Notes under the pieces: generated by a model
Database searches by the model: none
Seen by the model: only the letters and a program-made list of their open reading frames with translations
What the model was told of the DNA's origin: nothing
Shown here: positions 9,609-15,957 of the stretch, piece by piece
Numbering within the stretch: position 1 is the first letter of the stretch
How the letters are laid out: each line of letters begins with the position of its first letter
Position numbers and translations under genes: made by a program
DNA from: Prevotella melaninogenica
GTDB lineage: Bacteria > Bacteroidota > Bacteroidia > Bacteroidales > Bacteroidaceae
Direction: 5' to 3'
DNA length: 64,000 nt
Assembly (NCBI RefSeq): GCF_013267595.1
Contig: NZ_CP054010.1
Location: 1,240,001-1,304,000 of the forward strand

Positions 9609-10342
9609 CGTAGCTTCTTTTTCTTGAGGTTCATATATAGTTCGTCTCTTACCCATTTGAACTGTGGTTCGGCATTCAAGGCCTTTCGATAATAGGACTC
9701 TGCCTTTTGTGGGTTATTGAGTGCTTCATAAGTTAGTCCTATCTGCGCCCAGAGAGATAAGAGATTCCAATCTTGGTCTATCCCTTCTTTGAGCAAGATT
9801 TGCTCAGCTTTGAGGTAGTACTTGAGGGCATCTTCTTTTGAGCCTCCAAATAGAGAGGGCTTGTAGAAGTCAATATTGCCCAGTTGTACATAGCCCAACC
9901 AACCTTTTGGATCCAGTTTGACAGATTGTTTTGCCTCTCTAATGCTCTTGGGACCAAGAAATGGAGCTTTAACCTTGTTGAGTCCGATTTCAAAGCCATA
10001 GTAGGCAGATTGGTATGCTGAGCGTAGGCCTCGGACTTGGTCGCTTGTGAGCCTCGAGAGTCGAGCATCGTATCGCTTGAGATACGTTCCTACGACCTGT
10101 TTCTTCTTCTGGCTAAGACACCAGCCGATGTAGCCATACTCGTAGTTGAGGAGCTCAAGCTCTTGTTCTAGAGTCTTATTCGCCTTGGCATGTAGCCTGT
10201 CTATGACTGTACGCCAAAGTTGCATGTCTGCACTGATATAGGCCTTATAAATAATTTGCTTGGAAGTCATGCCCCAAGACGACAAGCTCGTTAGGAGCAA
10301 GGTGAGGCTTACTAAAAGGATTTTTTGTTTGATTTTAATCAT
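9605..10342 (-). CDS. Secreted TPR-repeat protein of the carotenoid operon
   Basis: 245 residues with a cleavable-looking signal peptide (about residues 1-24, ending SSWG). Helical repeats of TPR type fill the rest; the clearest pair is near 155-235, with the typical G-x3-Y-x8-A-x3-Y pattern around NPQKAESYYRKALNAEP. No catalytic motif is seen. It sits 10 bp after the glycosyltransferase stop and overlaps crtI by 4 bp. TPR proteins usually hold other proteins, so it may organise the pathway or deliver pigment on the periplasmic side; that role is inference. Confidence 0.72.
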   Translation of the reverse strand: MIKIKQKILLVSLTLLLTSLSSWGMTSKQIIYKAYISADMQLWRTVIDRLHAKANKTLEQELELLNYEYGYIGWCLSQKKKQVVGTYLKRYDARLSRLTSDQVRGLRSAYQSAYYGFEIGLNKVKAPFLGPKSIREAKQSVKLDPKGWLGYVQLGNIDFYKPSLFGGSKEDALKYYLKAEQILLKEGIDQDWNLLSLWAQIGLTYEALNNPQKAESYYRKALNAEPQFKWVRDELYMNLKKKKLR

Positions 10343-10352
10343 ATCATTGTTT

Positions 10353-11453
10353 TTAAATTGATCGCCCCTTCCAAGTTAAGCCCTGCCTGCGCTGGCTATT
10401 TACCCAAGACTTGATGATGAATAGCCCGAGGAGGAGTTGCTGTGCTGGGGCGAGTACAATGTTGTAGACGATGCTCTGGTTAGAGCAGAACGAGACGAAG
10501 ACCCTGATCGCAAGCTCCGTCAGGAGGTAGAGTAGCAGTAACTCTGCTCTGCCGAGCCAAACAACTAACCACCCCATAGAGGTCAGGTTCCAGTAGAGTA
10601 AGGCTAGGATATAGGACCCTCCAAGCATCAAGGTTATGTTTTTGGCGAAACCTTCGATGGCTGCGCTTAGGCTGTCGTACATCCTGCATTCGATCAGCTT
10701 GGTCGAGCTCATGCAAGAGATACTATACCCCTGCCCCTTGAGTTCTCTGGCGATTGCTATATCCTCTGCCCTGCTGTGCCTAAACCGTTCGTGAGGCTGG
10801 AGGAGTCGATAGATAGCTCCATCGAAGAGCATACATTGACCATTGGCTGCCGAGAGAGAGGAGAAACCAACCCGCCTGACCAAGGGGAGTAGGAGGAGCG
10901 AGAGTAGGATCAGGTGCATATTGGGTACAGAGACCCGCTCTGCCCAAGTTTGCATCCTCTGTCTCGGGAAGAGAGAGAGGAGGCCCAACCGATGGGTCGT
11001 AGCATAGCTGAGTGCGCGCTCTATGAATGCAGGACTAAGTCTAACATCGGCATCAAGGAAAAGCAGGTACTCTCCCCGTGCTTCTCTAGAGAGTAGGTGG
11101 CAGGCGTGGTTCTTGCCCAACCAACCCGAGGGTGGTCCAGAGGAGTAGATGAGACGGATACGGCTATCACGTTGCATCCAAGTATCGACTCGCTCGACGG
11201 TGGAGTCTTCAGAGGCATCGTCACAAACGATAATCTCTAGGAGCGATTCGCTCTCAACGTGAGTCAGGTCAGAGAGTAGAGACTCGATATTGTGCGCCTC
11301 ATTGCGAGCTGGGATTAGGACAGAGAGGCTAGGCAAGGATTCTCCGCTCTTGGGGTGAGGTAGTTTTTCCTGTAAAAGGAGATTTAGAGTGGCTATCACA
11401 AGTCTCAAGACCCCGAAGCCTACCACAATGTATGCCAGAGTAGTCATCATCAT
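10353..11453 (-). CDS. Carotenoid glycosyltransferase candidate, GT2 family (CruC/CrtQ-like)
   Basis: 366 residues. An N-terminal membrane segment (about 5-25) is followed by a GT2 domain with LIPARNE (about 47-53), the donor-site stretch CDDASEDST and a DAD metal site (FLDADVR). It also has PPSGWLGKNHAC, a stretch characteristic of CrtQ/CruC-type and hopanoid-associated transferases. C-terminal hydrophobic helices span about 275-350. In known pathways such enzymes glycosylate a hydroxylated or carboxylated carotenoid end. Its start overlaps the acyltransferase stop by 4 bp, and the pair (glycosyltransferase plus acyltransferase) resembles CruC/CruD of green sulfur bacteria and CrtQ/CrtO of staphylococci. 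Confidence 0.82.
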   Translation of the reverse strand: MMMTTLAYIVVGFGVLRLVIATLNLLLQEKLPHPKSGESLPSLSVLIPARNEAHNIESLLSDLTHVESESLLEIIVCDDASEDSTVERVDTWMQRDSRIRLIYSSGPPSGWLGKNHACHLLSREARGEYLLFLDADVRLSPAFIERALSYATTHRLGLLSLFPRQRMQTWAERVSVPNMHLILLSLLLLPLVRRVGFSSLSAANGQCMLFDGAIYRLLQPHERFRHSRAEDIAIARELKGQGYSISCMSSTKLIECRMYDSLSAAIEGFAKNITLMLGGSYILALLYWNLTSMGWLVVWLGRAELLLLYLLTELAIRVFVSFCSNQSIVYNIVLAPAQQLLLGLFIIKSWVNSQRRQGLTWKGRSI

Positions 11454-12085
11454 ATCTGCATCCTATTTATCTGTTTGGAAAGGCAGGACCGATAGAAGAC
11501 GTTGTAGCCCTCCTCTAAAACCTCTAGCTTCATAGCGCCTTGATATTCCTCGATGTAGGTACTTAGACTAGGGCGAGGAAACTCACCGTAGTCAATCATA
11601 TTTGCAGAGAGTATGAGGTGTAGCTTTCCCTCTCTGCCCTCAATGAGTCGCCCAAGACCTCTCTGGAAGTGAAAGTCTGAGTTGTAGAGCGAATGGAGTT
11701 TCCCTTGGGGGTATATCAAGACCATATTTGATGACTCCTCCAGCAGGCTCGAGGCATAGGAGAGGCTTTGCAGGGCTTCTCGACTACTCTTCCGCACAGA
11801 AAAAGCCCCTGTTTGGTTGAAGAAGCGGTACTTGAGGAGTTGGTCCTCCTGCATCATGAAGTAGAACTTCCGATGCAATACCTTCAGCATAAGATGCATT
11901 GCCCAAAAGCCATCCCACCAGCCGATATGGTTGGCTATCAGAAGGACAGGCAGACCTCGATTCTCAAAGTCACCAATGATCTGTACTGAGTGAAACCGCC
12001 TTTTGAGCTGGTACTCCGTATAGTATTGGAAAAATGGATAGATGAATCTATGGTGATTGGCAGTGAGCATGGGGCTATAGAGCAA
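11450..12085 (-). CDS. Acyltransferase of the PlsC/lysophospholipid type (CruD-like role)
   Basis: 211 residues. The catalytic NH-x4-D motif is intact as NHIGWWDG (about residues 52-59), followed by a YPQGKLHS motif corresponding to the family's EGTR/PEG block. This fold transfers acyl groups to hydroxyls at the membrane. Between a cruF-like gene and a glycosyltransferase, the likely job is acylating the carotenoid sugar. The start could be the first ATG or one five codons later; both overlap the end of cruF. A general phospholipid acyltransferase is the alternative, but the operon context argues against it. Confidence 0.78.
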   Translation of the reverse strand: MLYSPMLTANHHRFIYPFFQYYTEYQLKRRFHSVQIIGDFENRGLPVLLIANHIGWWDGFWAMHLMLKVLHRKFYFMMQEDQLLKYRFFNQTGAFSVRKSSREALQSLSYASSLLEESSNMVLIYPQGKLHSLYNSDFHFQRGLGRLIEGREGKLHLILSANMIDYGEFPRPSLSTYIEEYQGAMKLEVLEEGYNVFYRSCLSKQINRMQI

Positions 12086-12719
12086 GTATGATTGAGAAAA
12101 ATAAAATCTGTATAAAGAAGATGAAAGGGGCTATCCTATTGCGGAAATCGATTCGTAACCAATACTTCACTGTATGGAATAGGCCTGCGAGAGCCCCCCA
12201 AACAAGATAGTTTTGCAAGGGAACACTTCCCCCCTCCCACGACCACATTTGCATCATCGGGGCAACCTGCTCCATGATGGCATCATATCCCAGCATTAGC
12301 AATGTAGGTATGACAATCGTCGTGATTACACCTCGACCTAGGGGAGCCTGTATCGCTGCTGTTGCATAGACTAGGAATATCCAGTTGATGCCGATGAGCA
12401 GGGGTGTTCCAGCGATTTTCGGTCCTAAACTTGTACCATAGCCGTATTCTCCGAAGATGACCCCAGTGGCGACCCCGAGGAACTCGACACTAAAGCTTAC
12501 AATGACCACCGAGAGAATGTATATCAGAGCCTTGATGTGCTTGGGGCTACGGTCGTAGATGCAGAGGATGAATAGAGAAGATAAAAGTACCAGAGGCGTT
12601 AGAGAGGTGTAGAGTTCTCTGGTCTCCCCTCGGGTAAGGCCGAATGCCCCATAGGTGTAGAAGGCCATCACTAGGACAACAACTACCCAGTCTATCCATT
12701 TAAACCGATACTCCTTCAT
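12075..12719 (-). CDS. cruF: Carotenoid hydratase-like membrane protein, CruF/DUF422 family
   Basis: 214 residues with about six or seven hydrophobic segments. Family hallmarks are visible mid-protein: EFLGVATGVIFGEYGYG, then LGPKIAGTPLLIGINW, then a GYDAIMEQ motif near 145. CruF enzymes add water across the 1,2 double bond of a psi end group, giving a tertiary hydroxyl that can be glycosylated. Overlaps idi upstream by 20 bp and the acyltransferase downstream by about 10 bp. With no cyclase in the cluster, an acyclic carotene such as lycopene is the most natural substrate. The family call is good; the exact substrate is inference. Confidence 0.83.
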   Translation of the reverse strand: MKEYRFKWIDWVVVVLVMAFYTYGAFGLTRGETRELYTSLTPLVLLSSLFILCIYDRSPKHIKALIYILSVVIVSFSVEFLGVATGVIFGEYGYGTSLGPKIAGTPLLIGINWIFLVYATAAIQAPLGRGVITTIVIPTLLMLGYDAIMEQVAPMMQMWSWEGGSVPLQNYLVWGALAGLFHTVKYWLRIDFRNRIAPFIFFIQILFFSIILAL

Positions 12720-13251
12720 ATTTGCAAAGATGCTGTTTTGCTTGTTCGAAAATTATTCTAAACCATGGGGTGTAGCTCTCGGGCTGTGCTGCAAGGTCTT
12801 CCTCTAGTACCCTCATATCGATATACCTCCAGTCCATGACCTCCTCTGGGTTGGGAACCGGTTTTATGGGAGTAGTGTAGACGAATACGCTATCGTACTC
12901 GTGCTCGATAAGCCCGTTGTCTAACTCGGCTCTGTAGGTGAAATCGAAGAGATGTCTTAGTCCATCGTGGGTAATGTCCATACCCATCTCTTCAAACAGC
13001 CGTCGGCGTGCAGCCTCTCGAGGCTCTTCGTTTACGAAAGGGTGGGTGCAACAGGCATTGGTCCAGAGCCCCCCTGCGTGATATTTGCCTAGAGCCCTTC
13101 GGTGCAGAAGCCACCGCCTCTTGGGGTCGAAGACGAGTACCGATACAGCTCGGTGCATAATCCCTCTGCGGTGCGCCTCAAGCTTCTCCATCTCTCCAAT
13201 GGGGTTATTGTCTGCATCGACCAGCAGGACGATGTTATCTTTGGGGTGCAT
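12700..13251 (-). CDS. idi: Isopentenyl-diphosphate delta-isomerase, type 1
   Basis: 183-residue Nudix-fold enzyme interconverting IPP and DMAPP. TNACCTHP carries the catalytic cysteine, the Nudix-like box is the EAARRRLFEEMGM region (about 79-92), and EHEYDSVF contains the catalytic glutamate. Length is typical. It lies 3 bp after the crtB stop and overlaps cruF, so it is firmly inside the carotenoid operon, where extra isomerase would raise prenyl precursor supply. Type 1 Idi is more common in aerobic and plant-like pathways than in Prevotella core genomes, which fits acquisition with the island. Confidence 0.94.
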   Translation of the reverse strand: MHPKDNIVLLVDADNNPIGEMEKLEAHRRGIMHRAVSVLVFDPKRRWLLHRRALGKYHAGGLWTNACCTHPFVNEEPREAARRRLFEEMGMDITHDGLRHLFDFTYRAELDNGLIEHEYDSVFVYTTPIKPVPNPEEVMDWRYIDMRVLEEDLAAQPESYTPWFRIIFEQAKQHLCKYEGVSV

Positions 13252-13254
13252 AGG

Positions 13255-14007
13255 CTATAGTCGATTAAATTTGTTTTTGAGTACTGCCGTCAGCAAGATG
13301 AGCATCTTTTGGACATCTCCTACTCGTACCCGTTTCGAAATCAAACTGGGGGCGGGTGTCTCTTGGATAATGTGTAGCAACTGCCGATAGTAGCGATAGG
13401 CTACGTAGACCGGAAGGCGAGATTCTCGAGGAAGCTGTTGGATCCCCTCGTAGGCCTCGCAGAAGTCTTGGTGGATCTCTCGGATAAGGCTATTCTTGGC
13501 CTCTTCATCGAAGCCCTCCAGGGCAATCCCAGGGAAGTATAGCCTGCCGAGTAGCACATAGTCCTCTCGGAGGTCCCTCAAGAAATTAACCTTTTGGAAT
13601 GCCGATCCAAGCCGCATGGCAGGCTGTTTGAGTCGCTCGAATAGGGACTCGTCTGCTCGACAGAACACCTTCAGACACATCAGACCCACGACATCGGCAG
13701 AGCCGTAGATATAGCTGGCGATCTCCTCCTCTGTCTCGTAGGACTTTTTCTCGAGGTCACACCTCATACTCGCCAAGAAGGAGCGTATGTATTCGTCTGG
13801 GATGTTGTACTGTTTGACCGTCCACTGGAAGGAGTATAGGATCGGATTGGTGCTGATGCCCATTCGGTAGGCCTCGTCATAGTCTCGCTCAAAGTCTCTT
13901 AGGAGCTTCTCCCGATCGTGTTCATGAAACGAGTCAACGATCTCATCGGCAATACGGACGAAGCCATAGATGCTGTGAATCGCATCACGCATATCCGCGG
14001 GGAACAT
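13255..14007 (-). CDS. crtB: Phytoene (or diapophytoene) synthase, N-terminus apparently frameshifted
   Basis: From the first in-frame ATG the product is 250 residues. It joins two prenyl diphosphates head to head. The first aspartate-rich motif is DEIVD (GFVRIADEIVDSF) and the second region is FLRDLREDY. The open frame continues upstream without a start codon and encodes the conserved EYSTSFYAATD block. A neighbouring frame beginning with ATG at 14109-14111 gives about 24 codons ending SFKTSKTITK, which joins that block perfectly if one base is added near 14040. So the true gene probably spans 13255-14111 and carries a -1 frameshift. If real, the translated form lacks the first helix. First gene of the operon. 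Confidence 0.85.
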   Translation of the reverse strand: MFPADMRDAIHSIYGFVRIADEIVDSFHEHDREKLLRDFERDYDEAYRMGISTNPILYSFQWTVKQYNIPDEYIRSFLASMRCDLEKKSYETEEEIASYIYGSADVVGLMCLKVFCRADESLFERLKQPAMRLGSAFQKVNFLRDLREDYVLLGRLYFPGIALEGFDEEAKNSLIREIHQDFCEAYEGIQQLPRESRLPVYVAYRYYRQLLHIIQETPAPSLISKRVRVGDVQKMLILLTAVLKNKFNRL

Positions 14008-14199
14008 ATCTGTAGCCGCATAGAACGAGGTGCTGTACTCTTGGTGATTGTCTTGCTTGTTTTGAACGAGCAGTATCGGTATAGCTTGTATCTCTCGCTA
14101 GTATTGGACATACTCTACTATATTTATTTATTGTTTGTTGTATACCGTTCAATTTCTAGGCTCGTTTGTGGACTCACCTGAATATTACTTTTACATAAG

Positions 14200-14207
14200 C
14201 AAAGATA
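14200..14207 (-). promoter_or_regulatory. Candidate promoter of the carotenoid operon
   Basis: TATCTTTG on the minus strand, a full match to TAnnTTTG, about 90 bp upstream of the probable crtB start at 14111. The -33 TTTG element is weak or absent. No other promoter-like box is apparent in front of crtB. Confidence 0.5.
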
Positions 14208-14741
14208 TGAAATTTTATTAGAACTACGTGAGTTTGGAATAAAAAAAACATTAAAAACTATTAATTAAAAGGTGGATTTATGCGTTTGATTTGGAAAACA
14301 ACAACTTACAAAAAGTTTTTAGTTTGGTTCAAAAATAGTCTACCTACAAGTAATATAGTCTATTTTGGGGATTGTTGGTATCACTCCTTTGGTAGCGTTC
14401 TTAAAAGTGTGTAATTTTTCTTTCTTTTCTTTGCTCTTCCACTGCTTTTTTATTCTTTTCTTTCCAGCTTTTGAATTGATTTATCCTCCTGCTATATGTC
14501 GTATTTATTTGCTCTGTACGTTGTCAAACAAAAGTGCACAATTGCAAATATAGTTATTTACTCTGATATTTCATTGTTTTATTATCAAAAATTCTTTTGT
14601 TGATAGAATTTTCGCAGAGCGTAGAGTCAACCAGCAAGTGCAAAATGGTATTATACTACCAGAAAATGGTATTTTAATATTCTATCTAAAGCCTGTTTCA
14701 TTAGGAACTTTGCAGCCATAATAATTACAATTATATATATT
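14208..14741. other. AT-rich intergenic region with a short coding remnant and paired operator-like repeats
   Basis: No intact gene. On the minus strand about 14420-14535 reads as a lysine/glutamate-rich helical peptide (SRRINQFKSWKEKNKKAVEE in part) ending in a stop, with a stop just upstream. It looks like the C-terminal scrap of a lost gene. Near the right end the sequence AAAATGGTATT occurs twice in the same direction (14642-14652 and 14663-14673), 21 bp apart, two helical turns, just before the small gene at 14742. This is a plausible operator pair. Confidence 0.4.
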
Positions 14742-15014
14742 ATGGCTAATAAAAACAAATTAAAACCCAAAGGGCATCTTTTTTATATTAGTAGTCCTAC
14801 ACTTGAGGGTTTAGCTCTTTTATGTGATAATGCAAAAGAAGCAGCTCATATAAGTGGTATCGAGTATTCAAATTTCCTTAAGGCTTGCAAGATGGAAAAG
14901 GATATAAGATTTAGCACATATCGAAAGTGTGCTGCAGGCTTGGGGAAGAAAGTTCTGGTTATCCATCTTCCTTTGGGAAACATAGAGTCAAGATTGAGCC
15001 CAAGACTCATCTGA
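14742..15014 (+). CDS. Small regulator-like protein, 3' end probably replaced by the IS element
   Basis: 90 codons. No family recognised with certainty; the segment from about residue 30 to 70 (KEAAHISGIEYSNFLKACK, then TYRKCAAGLGKKV) has the look of a compact helix-turn-helix. The last residues (from about RLSPRLI) and the stop fall inside the predicted left inverted repeat of the adjacent IS element. The natural C-terminus was therefore probably lost on insertion. Paired AAAATGGTATT repeats lie upstream and would suit autoregulation. Composition is AT-rich compared with the carotenoid genes next to it. Confidence 0.5.
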   Translation: MANKNKLKPKGHLFYISSPTLEGLALLCDNAKEAAHISGIEYSNFLKACKMEKDIRFSTYRKCAAGLGKKVLVIHLPLGNIESRLSPRLI

Positions 15015-15823
15015 ATGGTTGAAGTCATCTAGACTTTTCCCTCTTTCTTATCTTTTTCAGAAAAATCAGTATAAATGCGATATAGTTCCATCCCTCCCAA
15101 CTGGTTTGTGTGGTATCGAACCTGTTGAGCACGCTCCTGTACGAGTCCATCCACGCATTGGTCCTTTCAATGCTGTATCTCTCCTTATAAAGCAGTTCAT
15201 CAAGTAACTCGTCATCTCTGCGCATTCCTCTCCGCTTATTGAAGGCGACATTTGGGAACACCTCCTGCCGAAGGTAATCCCGCCTGAATTGTGCAGAGTC
15301 AAAACCGGCGTCTGCATTGAGAAAGAGCCCCGATATGGACAAGCCTGAGTCCTCAATACCTTCGAACAAGCCCTGAAGTACCTCGGAGATGCAGTGAAGG
15401 TCGTTGTGGGAACCCGAAACAGGCGTGGACATGGCAAGCGGTATGCCTTGCCGGTCTGTGACATAGATGGCATTGGTGGTCGTTCTTTTCTTGCGTCCTT
15501 GGTATCCACAGCACTCCCCACCGCGAAGCGTGGTGGTGTGGCTGCCGTCCAAATCCACACCGGACATGTCCAAGAAAGACCTGTGACGGCTTAATATCAT
15601 GCCCCAAACCTTTTTCCATTCGCCGTTCCTCGACCACTTGCGGAAATGGGCATACACGCTCTTGTAGCTCAAAACCCTCCCCGTGAAGATGGCTGAAACG
15701 GGAAGCATGTGCCACTGACTGCCCGTTTTCAACTTGTAGAGAATGCACTGAATGACCCCCTGGCAGCTCTCTCTTTTGTAACATAACCGCGTTTTGTCAC
15801 CGATAAATGTGGCATGATCTCAA
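14994..15823 (-). mobile_element. IS5-family insertion sequence
   Basis: About 830 bp. Imperfect terminal inverted repeats begin TTGAG: 14994-15010 and the complement of 15807-15823 agree at 12 of 17 positions. One transposase gene fills the interior. I could not establish a clean target-site duplication, so the outer ends may be off by a few bases. The element lies between a truncated small gene and a TonB-dependent receptor inside the accessory island. Confidence 0.75.
15025..15815 (-). CDS. IS5-family DDE transposase with a -1 frameshift
   Basis: Reads as about 263 residues only if a -1 shift occurs at the run of five G (plus-strand CCCCC, 15756-15760). The first frame starts at the ATG ending at 15815 (MPHLSVTKRGYVTKERAAR) and the second continues VIQCILYKLKTGSQWHML to the stop at 15025. 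The DDE pieces are visible: DMSGVDLDGSH, FLNADAGFDS and YSIERTNAWMD. Both parts match this transposase type (LYKLKTG...W near the start, R-x-R-K-x-K tail). The shift may be a programmed slippage, as some IS5 subgroups use, or an inactivating deletion. Without it, only the 235-residue downstream part is open, and from a TTG. Confidence 0.82.
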
Positions 15824-15832
15824 ATTTTATTG

Positions 15833-15840
15833 TATCTTTG
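15833..15840 (+). promoter_or_regulatory. Candidate promoter of the TonB-dependent receptor at the IS edge
   Basis: TATCTTTG, a full match to the -7 consensus, 10 bp outside the predicted right end of the IS element and 118 bp before the receptor start. The upstream -33 region falls inside the IS, so insertion may have changed expression of the receptor. Confidence 0.45.
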
Positions 15841-15857
15841 TCCAGTACTTCGTACAT

Positions 15858-15907
15858 GAGAGGGGTGTTTATCTTGGTTTTACAGCACAGCGAGATAAAC
15901 TCCTCTC
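15858..15907 (+). promoter_or_regulatory. Hairpin in the leader of the TonB-dependent receptor gene
   Basis: GAGAGGGGTGTTTATCT (15858-15874) can pair with AGATAAACTCCTCTC (15893-15907): two long stem blocks with small bulges and an 18-nt loop. It lies between the -7 box and the start codon with no T-run after it, so it looks like an RNA structure in the 5' leader rather than a terminator. Confidence 0.5.
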
Positions 15908-15957
15908 AATTTATAGAATGATTAAAAGTTAAGACAATTTCATTTTTTTTAATAATA

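Noticed and set aside
9609..9656. Longer N-terminus for crtI
   Set aside because: It would lie inside the TPR gene; the ATG overlapping that gene's stop gives a normal family N-terminus.
14365..14553. 62-codon plus-strand phenylalanine-rich frame
   Set aside because: Low complexity, and the opposite strand reads as a more protein-like remnant.
15353..15784. 143-codon frame in the IS on the minus strand
   Set aside because: Histidine-rich out-of-frame shadow of the transposase; the catalytic residues lie in the other frame.
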